Positions 25,901-33,104 of a stretch of DNA of 64,000 nt are shown here, one piece after another. The DNA is from JAIXWP01 sp965247015 (GTDB taxonomy: Bacteria; Bacteroidota; Bacteroidia; Flavobacteriales_D; Sanyastnellaceae). The position numbers and the translations under genes were made by a program. Every line of letters starts with the position of its first letter. Position 1 is the first letter of the stretch. The DNA lies in contig CBDFGG010000002.1 in the NCBI GenBank assembly GCA_965247015.1, forward strand, positions 258,777 through 322,776. Direction: 5' to 3'. A model generated the notes under the pieces. It saw only the letters and a program-made list of their open reading frames with translations, did no database searches and was not told the DNA's origin.

Positions 25901-26392
25901 TGGGCCTTTATTCAGGATATTGCTTTTGTAAGTGAGCAGCGTTTAGGAGTGCGGGATGTATCCTCCGATTTTTTATCAGGAAGAAATTATACGTTGCAGT
26001 ACACCAGTATCAAGCCAAGTATTATTTGGCAGCCACAGACGAGTTCTCGATTCAATTTGAATGGTGAATATTCAGAGAAGGAGAATACACTGGGAATAGA
26101 GCGCGCAAAAGTGCTGAGCTACGGTGCCGGCTTTACACTGAATAGTGTAGAAAAAGGAAGTTTACAAGGAGGTTTGAAGTTTTATAATATCCAATATAAT
26201 GGAGATGGAAATACCTCTTTGGCATTTGATATTTTAGAGGGATTAAATGTCGGTTTTAATGCTACTTGGAATATTATAGTACAACGTACGGTTGCGAAAA
26301 ATTTACAATTGAGTCTGACCTACGATGGCCGCAAACCCGAGGGTATCCCGGCTATTCATGCTGGTGGTGTGCAGTTGAGAGCGTTTTTTTAG
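22922..26392 (+). CDS. Very large outer-membrane/surface protein of unknown function
   Basis: About 1156 residues. A signal peptide ends in THAWAQ. The N-terminal third contains SISRGVSFGNAQ, YVDG-like repeats (VYIDGRKLERGQDRDYIIDY) and IIFTPKQFITKDRRIVIEFQ, a motif group that resembles parts of the SprA/gliding protein family; a homologous relation is only a suggestion. The rest is many amphipathic strands and the chain ends in Phe-Phe, so a barrel in the outer membrane is likely. It has no type IX tail. The start is unsure: GTG 22922 gives a standard signal peptide, TTG 22904 is the longer option. Divergent from the permease gene. Confidence 0.75.
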   Translation: MIKHCFNIVVLRWCLLLLACYAPTHAWAQFSNERVKVLASADTLVLDSLSLIPQSVQISTLDGAPCKAFMVLNVKSQLIRIDSTFTDSIRVSYRVFPTAFPSRIFNKDTTLITAAGSGMIQAYVPQPFTAENLLDDSGIRKSGSISRGVSFGNAQNLTVNSNLNLQMNGRLSDRFQLLASISDDNIPIQPNGSTQQLQDFDQVFIQIFDDKTKIIAGDFLLKKPQGYFTNYFKRSQGAYFFTNEKINEKALTVEASASVSKGRFARNVIQGIEGNQGPYRLTGADNELFIVILAGTEAVYIDGRKLERGQDRDYIIDYNAAEIIFTPKQFITKDRRIVIEFQYSDRRYARPLLHTALTYGNETALTYLNLYSESDAKNQPLQQDLTADQRELLANAGDDPLSAFTSGIDSVGYSSSQVLYALRDSLGFDSVLVFSTDPSVAIYRVQFTNVGLGNGDYVEDGFTANGRKFKWVSPLLVDGVLVPQGSYVPQLLLVAPKKRQLIHAGHRRKWSDKNTASIEAALSVNDLNTFSGRDANDDVGYAVKGGWEIFSKKKIINDSIQRARYSVGGQYEYNSKTFVGIERFREVEFDRNWNLLGLNLVSDFQWIGVQGGWEKNKIGNAWLGGEYLSIGTGYNGQKANVGTNIRTQKWTVITKGSVLETDGLRNTSFVRHQSEVSRVLGKFRLTFKDEHELNRYFLESRDSVLSNSYRFYDWQVIAGTSDTLKTSVSVYYRDRLDWRPREGLLLGSARADEYGANWSQRGKRENRMNIRVSNRRLRAIDPELFTQQPENTLIGRVEYYYKAPSGWLQSSTFYEIGSGLEQRREFIYLEVPAGQGNYVWRDYNSDGVRDLNEFEVAQFVYEANYIRSYVQTADYVRTYTNQFSQSVQIQTGKNWKKTSGWKKFVAKWSDQASYRIDRKTNREDEQDRFNPFISNLGDTVLLALGGSFRNTLFFNKSHPRFTADYTYQQLQNKNLLSNGFESRGEEYHQIAFRWAFIQDIAFVSEQRLGVRDVSSDFLSGRNYTLQYTSIKPSIIWQPQTSSRFNLNGEYSEKENTLGIERAKVLSYGAGFTLNSVEKGSLQGGLKFYNIQYNGDGNTSLAFDILEGLNVGFNATWNIIVQRTVAKNLQLSLTYDGRKPEGIPAIHAGGVQLRAFF

Positions 26393-26428
26393 GAAAGGTC
26401 AATTTATTTCAATTTGAAGACTTTTTGT

Positions 26429-26436
26429 TATATTTG
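26429..26436 (+). promoter_or_regulatory. -7 promoter box of the lipoprotein pair
   Basis: TATATTTG, an exact TAnnTTTG match, 24 bases before the ATG at 26461. It lies after the stop of the preceding gene. No TTG at the right distance. Confidence 0.5.
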
Positions 26437-26460
26437 ATTCACTTAGAAACTAAAAACTAA

Positions 26461-27282
26461 ATGAATCGAGTTTTCCTTTTCTTTTTCAGTATTGTTTTGA
26501 TTATTTCATGCTCAAAATGCAAGGAGAAGGAATGCACGGATCCGACTAACCCTGATTGCCCGAATTATGTGGAGGTTATTCAAGATCCATGTGCGGGAAG
26601 TTCTGAAGTGAGTGCTAACTTTTATTTTGAAATGAGATCTAGTATTCCCTCAATTGAACCTACTATTTGGGTAAGAGATACAGTCTGTCTAGCGGGTCCT
26701 AATATACGCGTTAGAGTTAGCGTTCTTCAGGACAATGCAACATTAATTAAGTGGATTGTAGGGGCTGATGAATATTCAACTACAGAAGTACAATTTTCGG
26801 TTTCTGAGGATTTTATTGGACAGGAATTACCTGTTACATTGATAGTTCAGGCCCCAATAGATTCATTATGTTTTCCAGGTGACAATGGAATGGATACAAT
26901 TACAAAGTATTTTACTGTTAAAGACCAGTGCTATGCGGATGTTTTTGGTACTTATCGTGGTTCATTGGAAACTGCTCCATTAGATAGTTTTGATCTAAGA
27001 ATTGCACCCCATGGATGTATTGACAATATATCAGGGATGGTTTATTTAGTAAATTTTGATCAACAGCAGGATTCCTGTTCTTACTTCAATATTTATCAAT
27101 GGTCCAATAGAATATTCGAGTTTTACACGAATGACAGTGCGTGCTCATCAGCAAGAGGTAAGGCTGAATTATCGAGCGATCTCAGTCAAATATCTATCAG
27201 ATATCAAATTCTTTCGCCTGACAACCCTCTGCAGCCTTCTCTTTGGCCATACTTAAACTTTAGCGGACGAAAACTGAACTGA
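26461..27282 (+). CDS. Predicted lipoprotein of unknown function
   Basis: 273 residues. The signal sequence MNRVFLFFFSIVLIISCSKC contains a lipobox (IISC), so it should be lipid-anchored. A Cys-rich stretch follows immediately (KCKEKECTDPTNPDCPNYV), and the remainder is beta-rich with more cysteines, possibly disulfide-bonded. No family recognised. Base composition is more A/T-rich than the neighbouring barrel gene, which may hint at a different origin. The next gene, also a lipoprotein, begins 4 bases later. Confidence 0.75.
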   Translation: MNRVFLFFFSIVLIISCSKCKEKECTDPTNPDCPNYVEVIQDPCAGSSEVSANFYFEMRSSIPSIEPTIWVRDTVCLAGPNIRVRVSVLQDNATLIKWIVGADEYSTTEVQFSVSEDFIGQELPVTLIVQAPIDSLCFPGDNGMDTITKYFTVKDQCYADVFGTYRGSLETAPLDSFDLRIAPHGCIDNISGMVYLVNFDQQQDSCSYFNIYQWSNRIFEFYTNDSACSSARGKAELSSDLSQISIRYQILSPDNPLQPSLWPYLNFSGRKLN

Positions 27283-27286
27283 TCAC

Positions 27287-27685
27287 ATGAACAAACTCAC
27301 ATTTTTCTTCTCGCTTTTTTTTCTGTTATTTTTTTACTCATGCAGAAAGGAGTATACATACAATTGCACTCTAATAAATGAAACAGGATACAACATCAAT
27401 TTGATATCATTTGATTGCTCTATAGAAGATGTTGACCTGTCTGTTCCAGCCTATGGAACATCAGAACCATTTCAATTAAAATATAAAAGTAGGTTTTGGA
27501 ATTTTACTGAACCTTTATTGTGCATATCAATCAAAGAATACGAGGATTCTCTGCAATCTTATGAAAATTCCGTTGGCGGAATGATGTCGATTAGTGATTT
27601 GGAAAAGAACAACCAATTTGTTATTCGAACCAAAATGCCAAATCAATTAGACCCAAATGATATTTTTGAAGTATCGAGAAGGTGA
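27287..27685 (+). CDS. Small predicted lipoprotein of unknown function
   Basis: 132 residues. MNKLTFFFSLFFLLFFYSC is a signal peptide with a lipobox-type Cys at 19. The mature part is short, beta-rich and contains NETGYNINLISFDC, which looks like an immunoglobulin-type or pilin-like strand pattern; no family is recognised. Four bases after the previous lipoprotein gene, so probably co-transcribed. Its stop is 27 bases from the stop of the convergent barrel gene. Confidence 0.7.
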   Translation: MNKLTFFFSLFFLLFFYSCRKEYTYNCTLINETGYNINLISFDCSIEDVDLSVPAYGTSEPFQLKYKSRFWNFTEPLLCISIKEYEDSLQSYENSVGGMMSISDLEKNNQFVIRTKMPNQLDPNDIFEVSRR

Positions 27686-27712
27686 TCGTAACATGTCGCT
27701 TCTATCCATCCA

Positions 27713-28891
27713 TCAAAATATCTCAAAATTACTTTCTGAATTGAGGTAGACAGAGACGAATAACTGAACAGTGTAATTATCACCGTTGATGGGTTCGCCG
27801 CCACGATTGAGGTAGTTGGTGTAATTATATCTTCCGTATGCCCCCACCGATACATGATTCGTCATGCGGTACTGATAATTCGCTCCCACATTTACATTGA
27901 TCGTTGAAATGTGCTTGCGAGGATTAATACTAATATCATCTTCCGTATCTCCATCTTCTACCTCGCGATACTTCTCTGGAATGATATTCAAGTAATCATA
28001 TCCAAGTCCCAAAACCCCACCAATGCGATGACGATGATTGGGGCTTTGCCATAATTTTTTATCAAACTCGAGTCCTACATAAAAACCAGAAGCAAAATCG
28101 GTGTATTGCAATGAATCCTCATAACGAATTTTGATCGAATCACGCACCCCGGATCCAGTGCGACCTTCGAGTGCAATGCTGATAATATCACCCTTATTGG
28201 TCATGCCACCCACGGTTCCACCGATATTGAATAGCGGACCAATTTTCGCAGCATCACCCTGCGGGATCCATTGACCCGCGCGCAAACTCCACACCATCGA
28301 ACTTTGGTTGATACTCTGTCCTACCAATCGATTATAATGTGTGCGAAGGGCCGGGTGCTTTTCATTCTTTCGTTGAAGAAGTTGAGCAACTTCCTGTTTG
28401 TTGCCTTGTACGCTTTGAATCAATAAATACTCGCGACTATTTTCTTCGAAGTCGCTCAATCTTAAGTTGGAAATAGAATGATAAATGAAGTAATGCAACT
28501 TTTCAGCTACTTCAGAATTATTCGGATCATCATAGTATGATTGATAATAGTATCCAAAGCGCGGTCTGAATAATGCTTTGCTGAAATCGTGTTCGACAAT
28601 CAACTGCACGAATTCGTTGTCAGAAATGTTTTGAATGCTTCCATGCGTTTTGATATCGAGGATGAATCCGATATAAAACATGGCCGCCGAAGGATTGCAG
28701 TTTGTCTTCCAATATTGAAATAGTTTGTTGGCTTCTGCCATATCTCCAGAAGAATAGAGCTGCGGAATATTCACCGCCACTTGATACTCCGTATTCTGAC
28801 ATTCTTTGATATACTCTGGACTAACTTTCTCCTGACCCAACCCGGAGAAGGGAAGGGCAATCAGTAAGATCAAAATTCGAATCACGCGCAT
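27713..28891 (-). CDS. Predicted outer-membrane protein with helical N-terminal part and C-terminal beta-barrel
   Basis: About 392 residues from the preferred ATG at 28891, which gives a good signal peptide (MRVIRILILLIALPFSGLGQ). The N-terminal half (about 25-185) is helical and may hold TPR-like repeats (AEANKLFQYWKTN, KLHYFIYHSISNLRL). The second half alternates strands such as GFYVGLEFDKKLW and HRIGGVLGLGYDYL and ends in aromatic residues, so it should be a barrel. Near-consensus -7 box TATCTTTC at 28911-28918. Function unknown. Confidence 0.75.
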   Translation of the reverse strand: MRVIRILILLIALPFSGLGQEKVSPEYIKECQNTEYQVAVNIPQLYSSGDMAEANKLFQYWKTNCNPSAAMFYIGFILDIKTHGSIQNISDNEFVQLIVEHDFSKALFRPRFGYYYQSYYDDPNNSEVAEKLHYFIYHSISNLRLSDFEENSREYLLIQSVQGNKQEVAQLLQRKNEKHPALRTHYNRLVGQSINQSSMVWSLRAGQWIPQGDAAKIGPLFNIGGTVGGMTNKGDIISIALEGRTGSGVRDSIKIRYEDSLQYTDFASGFYVGLEFDKKLWQSPNHRHRIGGVLGLGYDYLNIIPEKYREVEDGDTEDDISINPRKHISTINVNVGANYQYRMTNHVSVGAYGRYNYTNYLNRGGEPINGDNYTVQLFVSVYLNSESNFEIF

Positions 28892-28918
28892 GGGATTGGG
28901 ATTGTTTGAGGAAAGATA

Positions 28919-28999
28919 TATAGAATTCTCGATTCTCAATTCGCAATTCGGAATAATAGCAAATGAAGAATGAGAATGAAAATCAAAATGAGAATGAGT
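28919..28999. repeat. Short-word arrays upstream of the barrel gene
   Basis: Heptamers TAGAATT, CTCGATT, CTCAATT, CGCAATT, CGGAATA are followed by period-6 words GAATGA, GAATGA, AAATCA, AAATGA, GAATGA. They open the 623-base gene-free stretch 28892-29514, which also holds a hairpin terminator, a possible 20-residue gene, another word array and the ribosomal promoter. Confidence 0.6.
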
Positions 29000-29019
29000 T
29001 TAAATACTAGAGGTAGCCA

Positions 29020-29051
29020 CCAAAAAGGGCCGCCCTTGTGGGGCGGCCCTT
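29020..29051 (-). terminator. Strong terminator for minus-strand transcription
   Basis: A perfect 11-base stem (29025-29035 with 29041-29051), very GC-rich, followed on the minus strand by five T. No T run follows on the plus strand. It ends a transcript coming from the right, where the only candidate is the small ORF at 29097-29159. Confidence 0.8.
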
Positions 29052-29096
29052 CACCAAAACCAAACAAAAACCAAATATTACTCTTTCGAGAATTTC

Positions 29097-29159
29097 TTAT
29101 TTATCATTAAAGATCCAAAGTCCTTGACCTTGCGCTGGAAAATCATAGTTTGTATTCAT
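29097..29159 (-). CDS. Possible 20-residue peptide
   Basis: ATG at 29159 to TAA at 29097 encodes MNTNYDFPAQGQGLWIFNDK. The composition is protein-like, rich in aromatic and polar residues, and it is not a fragment of a neighbour. A strong minus-strand terminator follows 46 bases later, which implies that a short transcript really is made. No clear -7 box was found upstream. It could be a short secreted or regulatory peptide, a leader peptide, or merely an ORF within a small RNA. Confidence 0.35.
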   Translation of the reverse strand: MNTNYDFPAQGQGLWIFNDK

Positions 29160-29305
29160 AGCATTAAGTTTTGAGAGGTGAATAAAAACAGGTCATTCAT
29201 TAACCTTGACTCAAAAATCTATATTCTTTTCTTTATATAAAGTACACATTTCGGTAACGGAAGGGTATTTAGGATGAAAGGTGTTTTTTTTTGGAGAAAC
29301 GGGAA

Positions 29306-29371
29306 ACCCCCAACTCCCAACCCCCAACCCCCAACCCTTTTCCCCTATCCCCAAACTCCAAACTCTCAGGT
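29306..29371. repeat. Period-7 word array, CAACCCC type
   Basis: Heptamers CAACTCC, CAACCCC, CAACCCC, CAACCC, a short interruption (TTTTCCCCTATCCCC), then AAACTCC, AAACTCT. Same style as the arrays at 18.1 and 54.1 kb. It lies about 70 bases upstream of the rplM promoter. Confidence 0.65.
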
Positions 29372-29441
29372 TATCAATGTTTTTTTTCGCTCGGAAACCC
29401 TTGATAAATAAGGGATTTAAAAAAAGAGTGTTGAAAAGTAT

Positions 29442-29471
29442 TTGCTATCTGCAAAAAAGGTAGTATTTTCG
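29442..29471 (+). promoter_or_regulatory. Promoter of the rplM ribosomal operon
   Basis: TTG at 29442-29444, 19 bases, then TATTTTCG at 29464-29471, a one-base variant of TAnnTTTG. Transcription near 29475 gives a 40-base leader before rplM at 29515. Confidence 0.6.
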
Positions 29472-29514
29472 CAGCCCGTTTTTCAAAAAGGAAAGACACT
29501 AGAAATCAATAGCA

Positions 29515-29964
29515 ATGGATACGTTGAGCTATAAAACAATTTCAGCAAATAAAGAAAACGCCAACAAACAGTGGCTTCTTATCAATGCTGAAGGACAAAC
29601 ATTAGGACGCCTCAGCAGTGAGGTAGCTTACATTCTTCGTGGTAAGCATAAGACTAATTTTACCCCACACGCTGACTGTGGTGACAACGTTGTTGTCATT
29701 AACGCAGAGAAAATCCAGTTGACTGGAAACAAGTGGGACGAGAAAGTATACATCCGTTACACAGGCTACCCAGGCGGTCAGCGTTTTGCTACTCCAAAAG
29801 AGATGATGGCAAAGCACCCAACTGCTATGATTGAGATGGCTGTGCGAGGAATGCTTCCGAAGAACCGTCTTGGACGTGCTGTTTACCGCAACCTTTATGT
29901 GTATGCTGGTACTGCTCACGAACAAGAGGCTCAACAACCAAAAGAACACATAATCAAAAGATAA
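29515..29964 (+). CDS. rplM: 50S ribosomal protein L13
   Basis: 149 residues, standard length. Core motifs WLLINAEGQTLGRLSSEVA, GDNVVVINAEKI and AVRGMLPKNRLGRAVYRNLYVY are those of L13. First gene of the rplM-rpsI pair and probably of the longer run to tsf. 12 bases before rpsI. Confidence 0.98.
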   Translation: MDTLSYKTISANKENANKQWLLINAEGQTLGRLSSEVAYILRGKHKTNFTPHADCGDNVVVINAEKIQLTGNKWDEKVYIRYTGYPGGQRFATPKEMMAKHPTAMIEMAVRGMLPKNRLGRAVYRNLYVYAGTAHEQEAQQPKEHIIKR

Positions 29965-29976
29965 TTTTCAAGTCAA

Positions 29977-30366
29977 ATGGCTGAAGTTACAAATACATCC
30001 GGTCGCAGAAAGACTGCAGTAGCAAGAGTATATCTTTCTGAAGGTACTGGAAAATTTACCATCAACGGTAAAGACTACACAAACTATTTCCCAACACTCG
30101 TACTTCAGTACCGTGTGAACCAACCGTTCGCGCTTACTGGAAACGAAGGGAAGTATGATTTCAAAGCGAACTTAGATGGCGGTGGTATCACTGGCCAAGC
30201 TGAGGCACTTCGTTTGGCAATCAGCAAGGCGTTGATCGAACTCAACCCTGAATGGAAGACACTTCTTAAGGCAGAAGGACTTACAACTCGTGACCCTCGT
30301 ATGGTTGAGCGTAAGAAATTCGGTCAGAAGAAAGCTCGTAAGCGCTTCCAGTTCTCTAAGCGTTAA
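29977..30366 (+). CDS. rpsI: 30S ribosomal protein S9
   Basis: 129 residues. N-terminal GRRKTAVARVYL and the positively charged C-terminal tail GQKKARKRFQFSKR, which reaches the decoding site, are diagnostic. Follows rplM by 12 bases as in nearly all bacteria. A 126-base structured spacer separates it from rpsB. Confidence 0.98.
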   Translation: MAEVTNTSGRRKTAVARVYLSEGTGKFTINGKDYTNYFPTLVLQYRVNQPFALTGNEGKYDFKANLDGGGITGQAEALRLAISKALIELNPEWKTLLKAEGLTTRDPRMVERKKFGQKKARKRFQFSKR

Positions 30367-30404
30367 TCGCTGGAGAAGTTGTTTAGCATCCAAACTGCCT
30401 CGAC

Positions 30405-30443
30405 TCGTTCGCCCTTGTGGCGCTATGCCCCAAAGGCGAACGA
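30405..30443 (+). promoter_or_regulatory. Structured spacer between rpsI and rpsB, possible ribosomal-protein leader
   Basis: TCGTTCGCC (30405-30413) pairs perfectly with GGCGAACGA (30435-30443), with further partial pairing inside. No T run follows, so it is not a typical terminator. Its place before rpsB suggests an S2 autoregulatory leader or processing site; this is an inference. Confidence 0.4.
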
Positions 30444-30492
30444 CTACCTGGTGGTTGAATATAAGTGAACGTAAACAAGACAAATCAATAAA

Positions 30493-31254
30493 ATGGCAAA
30501 AGTTACTTTTGACGAATTGCTGGACGCAGGTGTACATTTTGGTCACCTTAGCCGCAAATGGAATCCAAACATGGCTCCTTACATCTTCGGTGAGAAGAAA
30601 GGAATCCATATCATCGACTTGAACAAAACAGTCGTTAAGCTCGAAGAAGCTTCAAGTGCTTTGAAGCAAATCGCTAAGTCAGGAAAGAAAATCCTCTTCG
30701 TAGCTACTAAAAAACAAGCAAAAGACATCGTATCAGAAAAAGTTAGCGCTATCGGAATGCCTTTCGTTACCGAGCGTTGGCCAGGTGGTATGCTTACTAA
30801 CTTCGTTACTATCCGTAAGGCAGTTCGTAAGATGTCAAACATCGAGAAAATGGGTGTGGACGGTACTGCTGCTACTCTTAGCAAGCGCGAACGTCTTCAA
30901 TTGGATCGTACTTACCAAAAGATGCAGAAAAACCTTGGCTCTATCGCTGATATGAACCGCGTTCCTGCTGCTCTTTTCGTTATCGATATCATGAAAGAAC
31001 ACATCGCTGTTGCAGAAGCTAAGCGTCTGAACATCCCTGTATTCGCAATGGTTGACACCAATAGCGATCCTCGTAAAGTGGATTTCGCTATCCCATCTAA
31101 CGATGATGCAACAAAGTCAATCTCTAAAATTCTTGATGTAGTTATCGAATCAATCGCTGATGGTCTTTCTGAGCGTAAAGCTGATAAGACTGAAGAAGGC
31201 GAAAACAAAGGTGGCGAAGGTCGTGGTCGTAAGAAGACTACTGCTGAAGCATAA
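30493..31254 (+). CDS. rpsB: 30S ribosomal protein S2
   Basis: 253 residues. Motifs LLDAGVHFGHLSRKWNP, RWPGGMLTNF and the C-terminal DTNSDPRKVDFAIPSNDD fix the family. The chain ends in a Glu/Gly/Lys-rich tail of about 30 residues, slightly longer than in many homologues. tsf follows after 108 bases, the usual order. Confidence 0.98.
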   Translation: MAKVTFDELLDAGVHFGHLSRKWNPNMAPYIFGEKKGIHIIDLNKTVVKLEEASSALKQIAKSGKKILFVATKKQAKDIVSEKVSAIGMPFVTERWPGGMLTNFVTIRKAVRKMSNIEKMGVDGTAATLSKRERLQLDRTYQKMQKNLGSIADMNRVPAALFVIDIMKEHIAVAEAKRLNIPVFAMVDTNSDPRKVDFAIPSNDDATKSISKILDVVIESIADGLSERKADKTEEGENKGGEGRGRKKTTAEA

Positions 31255-31273
31255 CATCTTTCGATAACAAGGA

Positions 31274-31312
31274 ATCGAAATCCTTAATCCAAAATTAAGA
31301 ATATCGAAATCC
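31274..31312. other. Small hairpin flanked by a direct repeat between rpsB and tsf
   Basis: The 10-mer ATCGAAATCC occurs at 31274-31283 and 31303-31312 and encloses CTTAAT-CCAAA-ATTAAG. Possibly an RNA processing or regulatory signal; the evidence is slight. Confidence 0.3.
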
Positions 31313-31362
31313 TAGCTTTCAAGATTTAGTTCACTATTGTATAATATTCAAAAGATAATATC

Positions 31363-32190
31363 ATGACTATCACAGCTGCAGACGTAAACAAATTGCGCAC
31401 TATCACTGGTGCCGGAATGATGGACTGCAAGAAGGCTCTTACAGAAGCCAATGGAGATTTCGAAGCTGCTATCGACCTACTTCGTAAGAAGGGTCAGAAA
31501 GTAGCTGCTAGCCGCAGCGACCGCGATGCCGCTGAAGGTTTGGTAATCACCAAAAGAACAGAAGATGGTAAGACTGGTGTTCTTATCGTTTTGAACTGCG
31601 AAACTGACTTCGTTGCTAAAAACGCAGATTTCGATAAGTTCGCTAACACTATCGCTGATGTTGCTGTTGCTAACAAGCCAGCTACTCTCGATGAGTTGAA
31701 GGCTTTAAACTACCCAGGTACTTCATTGTCTATCGCTGATAAAATCACTGAAGAAGTAGGGAAAATCGGTGAAAAAATCGATCTTTCTAAATACGAAATT
31801 TCAAATGCTGAATTTGTTGCTGTGTACAACCACCCAGGTAACAAATTGGCTGCTTTCGTAGCATTCAACAAAACGACTACTGATGAAGTAGGTCGCGATG
31901 TAGCGATGCAAGCTGCTGCAATGGCTCCTGTTGCTCTAGATGAATCTAGCGTTCCAGAAGATATTAAGCAACGCGAAATCGAAGTAGGTAAAGAACAGGC
32001 TATCAACGAAGGTAAAGCAGCTGATATGGCTGAGAAAATCGCTCTTGGTCGTTTGAACAAATTCTACAAAGAAGCTACTTTGGTAAACCAAGAATTCATT
32101 AAAGATGGTAAATTATCTGTTGCTCAATACTTGAAGACAGTAGATAAGGATCTAGCTGCAGTGGATTTCAAGCGTCACTCTTTGAACTAA
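31363..32190 (+). CDS. tsf: Translation elongation factor Ts
   Basis: 275 residues. Nucleotide-exchange factor for EF-Tu. N-terminal UBA-like domain with LRTITGAGMMDCKKALTEANGD and the conserved core ETDFVAKNADF are present; the C-terminal dimerisation domain is complete. A strong terminator follows 20 bases after the stop and closes the ribosomal block. Confidence 0.98.
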   Translation: MTITAADVNKLRTITGAGMMDCKKALTEANGDFEAAIDLLRKKGQKVAASRSDRDAAEGLVITKRTEDGKTGVLIVLNCETDFVAKNADFDKFANTIADVAVANKPATLDELKALNYPGTSLSIADKITEEVGKIGEKIDLSKYEISNAEFVAVYNHPGNKLAAFVAFNKTTTDEVGRDVAMQAAAMAPVALDESSVPEDIKQREIEVGKEQAINEGKAADMAEKIALGRLNKFYKEATLVNQEFIKDGKLSVAQYLKTVDKDLAAVDFKRHSLN

Positions 32191-32210
32191 GATTTTAGTT
32201 TATAATATCA

Positions 32211-32240
32211 AAGCCCCAGCAACGCTGGGGCTTTTTTTTT
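32211..32240 (+). terminator. Terminator after tsf
   Basis: AAGCCCCAGC-AAC-GCTGGGGCTT followed by nine or more T; a textbook rho-independent terminator. Confidence 0.95.
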
Positions 32241-32344
32241 CCTGAAACTCCCTGTGAATCGACCATTGAACACATTCGCAGATTGCTTGTTATTTTGAAG
32301 TGTTCTAAATGGAAAAATTCCAACGAGTGTATCCATTTGGCACT

Positions 32345-32352
32345 TATTTTCG
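32345..32352 (+). promoter_or_regulatory. -7-like promoter box of the sdh operon
   Basis: TATTTTCG, a one-base variant of TAnnTTTG, 23 bases before the preferred sdhC start at 32376. No TTG at -33. It lies downstream of the longer alternative start at 32283, which supports 32376. Confidence 0.4.
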
Positions 32353-32375
32353 CCGAGCAAAACAACAACTCGATT

Positions 32376-33068
32376 ATGGCAGCAGGATTATTCAAATCTT
32401 CAATCACAAAGAAATTCTGGATGTCTCTGACAGGCATCTTCCTTATTTCATTCTTGGTCGTACACTGTGCAATCAATGCTACTATCTTCTTCAATGACGG
32501 TGGTAAAACGTTCAACCTTTGGGCACACTTCATGGGTACCAACATCATCGTAAGAACGATGGAAATTGGATTATTCGTGGGACTTATCCTCCACATCGTA
32601 GACGGTTTGATGCTTTATTTCCAAAACCGCGCAGCACGTCCCGTTAAATACGCTTATGAAAAAGCTTCTGCAAGTAGCACGTGGTACTCTCGCAGCATGG
32701 CGCTTCTCGGAACAATTATCCTCCTTTTCTTGATTGTTCACCTCTATCATTTCTGGTTGCGCACCCGCGTTACTGGTCTTACGATCGCTGAGCCTGAAAT
32801 GATCATTGGTGGAAAATTGTATGAAAACCTCTACGGAGAAATGGAGTTAATTTTCTCATACAGCTGGGTGGTTATCTTATACGTATTGGGATGTATTTCT
32901 CTTTTCTGGCACTTGCTTCACGGATTCAAGAGCGCATTCCAATCGATTGGCTTTAATCACAGCAAATACAAGAACACGATCGCACTAGTGGGCGATGCGT
33001 TTTCAATCATCATCCCAGCAATTTTCGCAGCGATGCCAATTGCATTTTATTTCAAACTCGTCCACTAA
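32376..33068 (+). CDS. sdhC: Succinate dehydrogenase cytochrome b subunit (b558 family)
   Basis: 230 residues with five predicted membrane helices, the di-heme single-subunit type found in Bacteroidota and Bacillus instead of separate SdhC and SdhD. Histidines in FLVVHCAINA, LILHIVDG, FLIVHLYHFW and LFWHLLHGF are positioned to ligate the two hemes. It passes electrons between SdhAB and menaquinone in the inner membrane. The start is ATG 32376, giving MAAGLFKSSITKKFWM. 36 bases before sdhA. Confidence 0.95.
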   Translation: MAAGLFKSSITKKFWMSLTGIFLISFLVVHCAINATIFFNDGGKTFNLWAHFMGTNIIVRTMEIGLFVGLILHIVDGLMLYFQNRAARPVKYAYEKASASSTWYSRSMALLGTIILLFLIVHLYHFWLRTRVTGLTIAEPEMIIGGKLYENLYGEMELIFSYSWVVILYVLGCISLFWHLLHGFKSAFQSIGFNHSKYKNTIALVGDAFSIIIPAIFAAMPIAFYFKLVH

Positions 33069-33104
33069 TTAAAAAGCATTTTCAACCTATCAACATATTA
33101 AGTC

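Noticed and set aside
29281..29463. A 60-residue plus-strand open frame before rplM
   Set aside because: Mostly a translation of the C-rich word array (Pro-Asn-Pro repeats) and runs through the ribosomal promoter.
31340..31350. TATAAT-like promoter before tsf (TTGTATAATATTC)
   Set aside because: This phylum does not use TATAAT, and the stretch is A/T-rich by chance; tsf is more likely read from the upstream ribosomal promoter.
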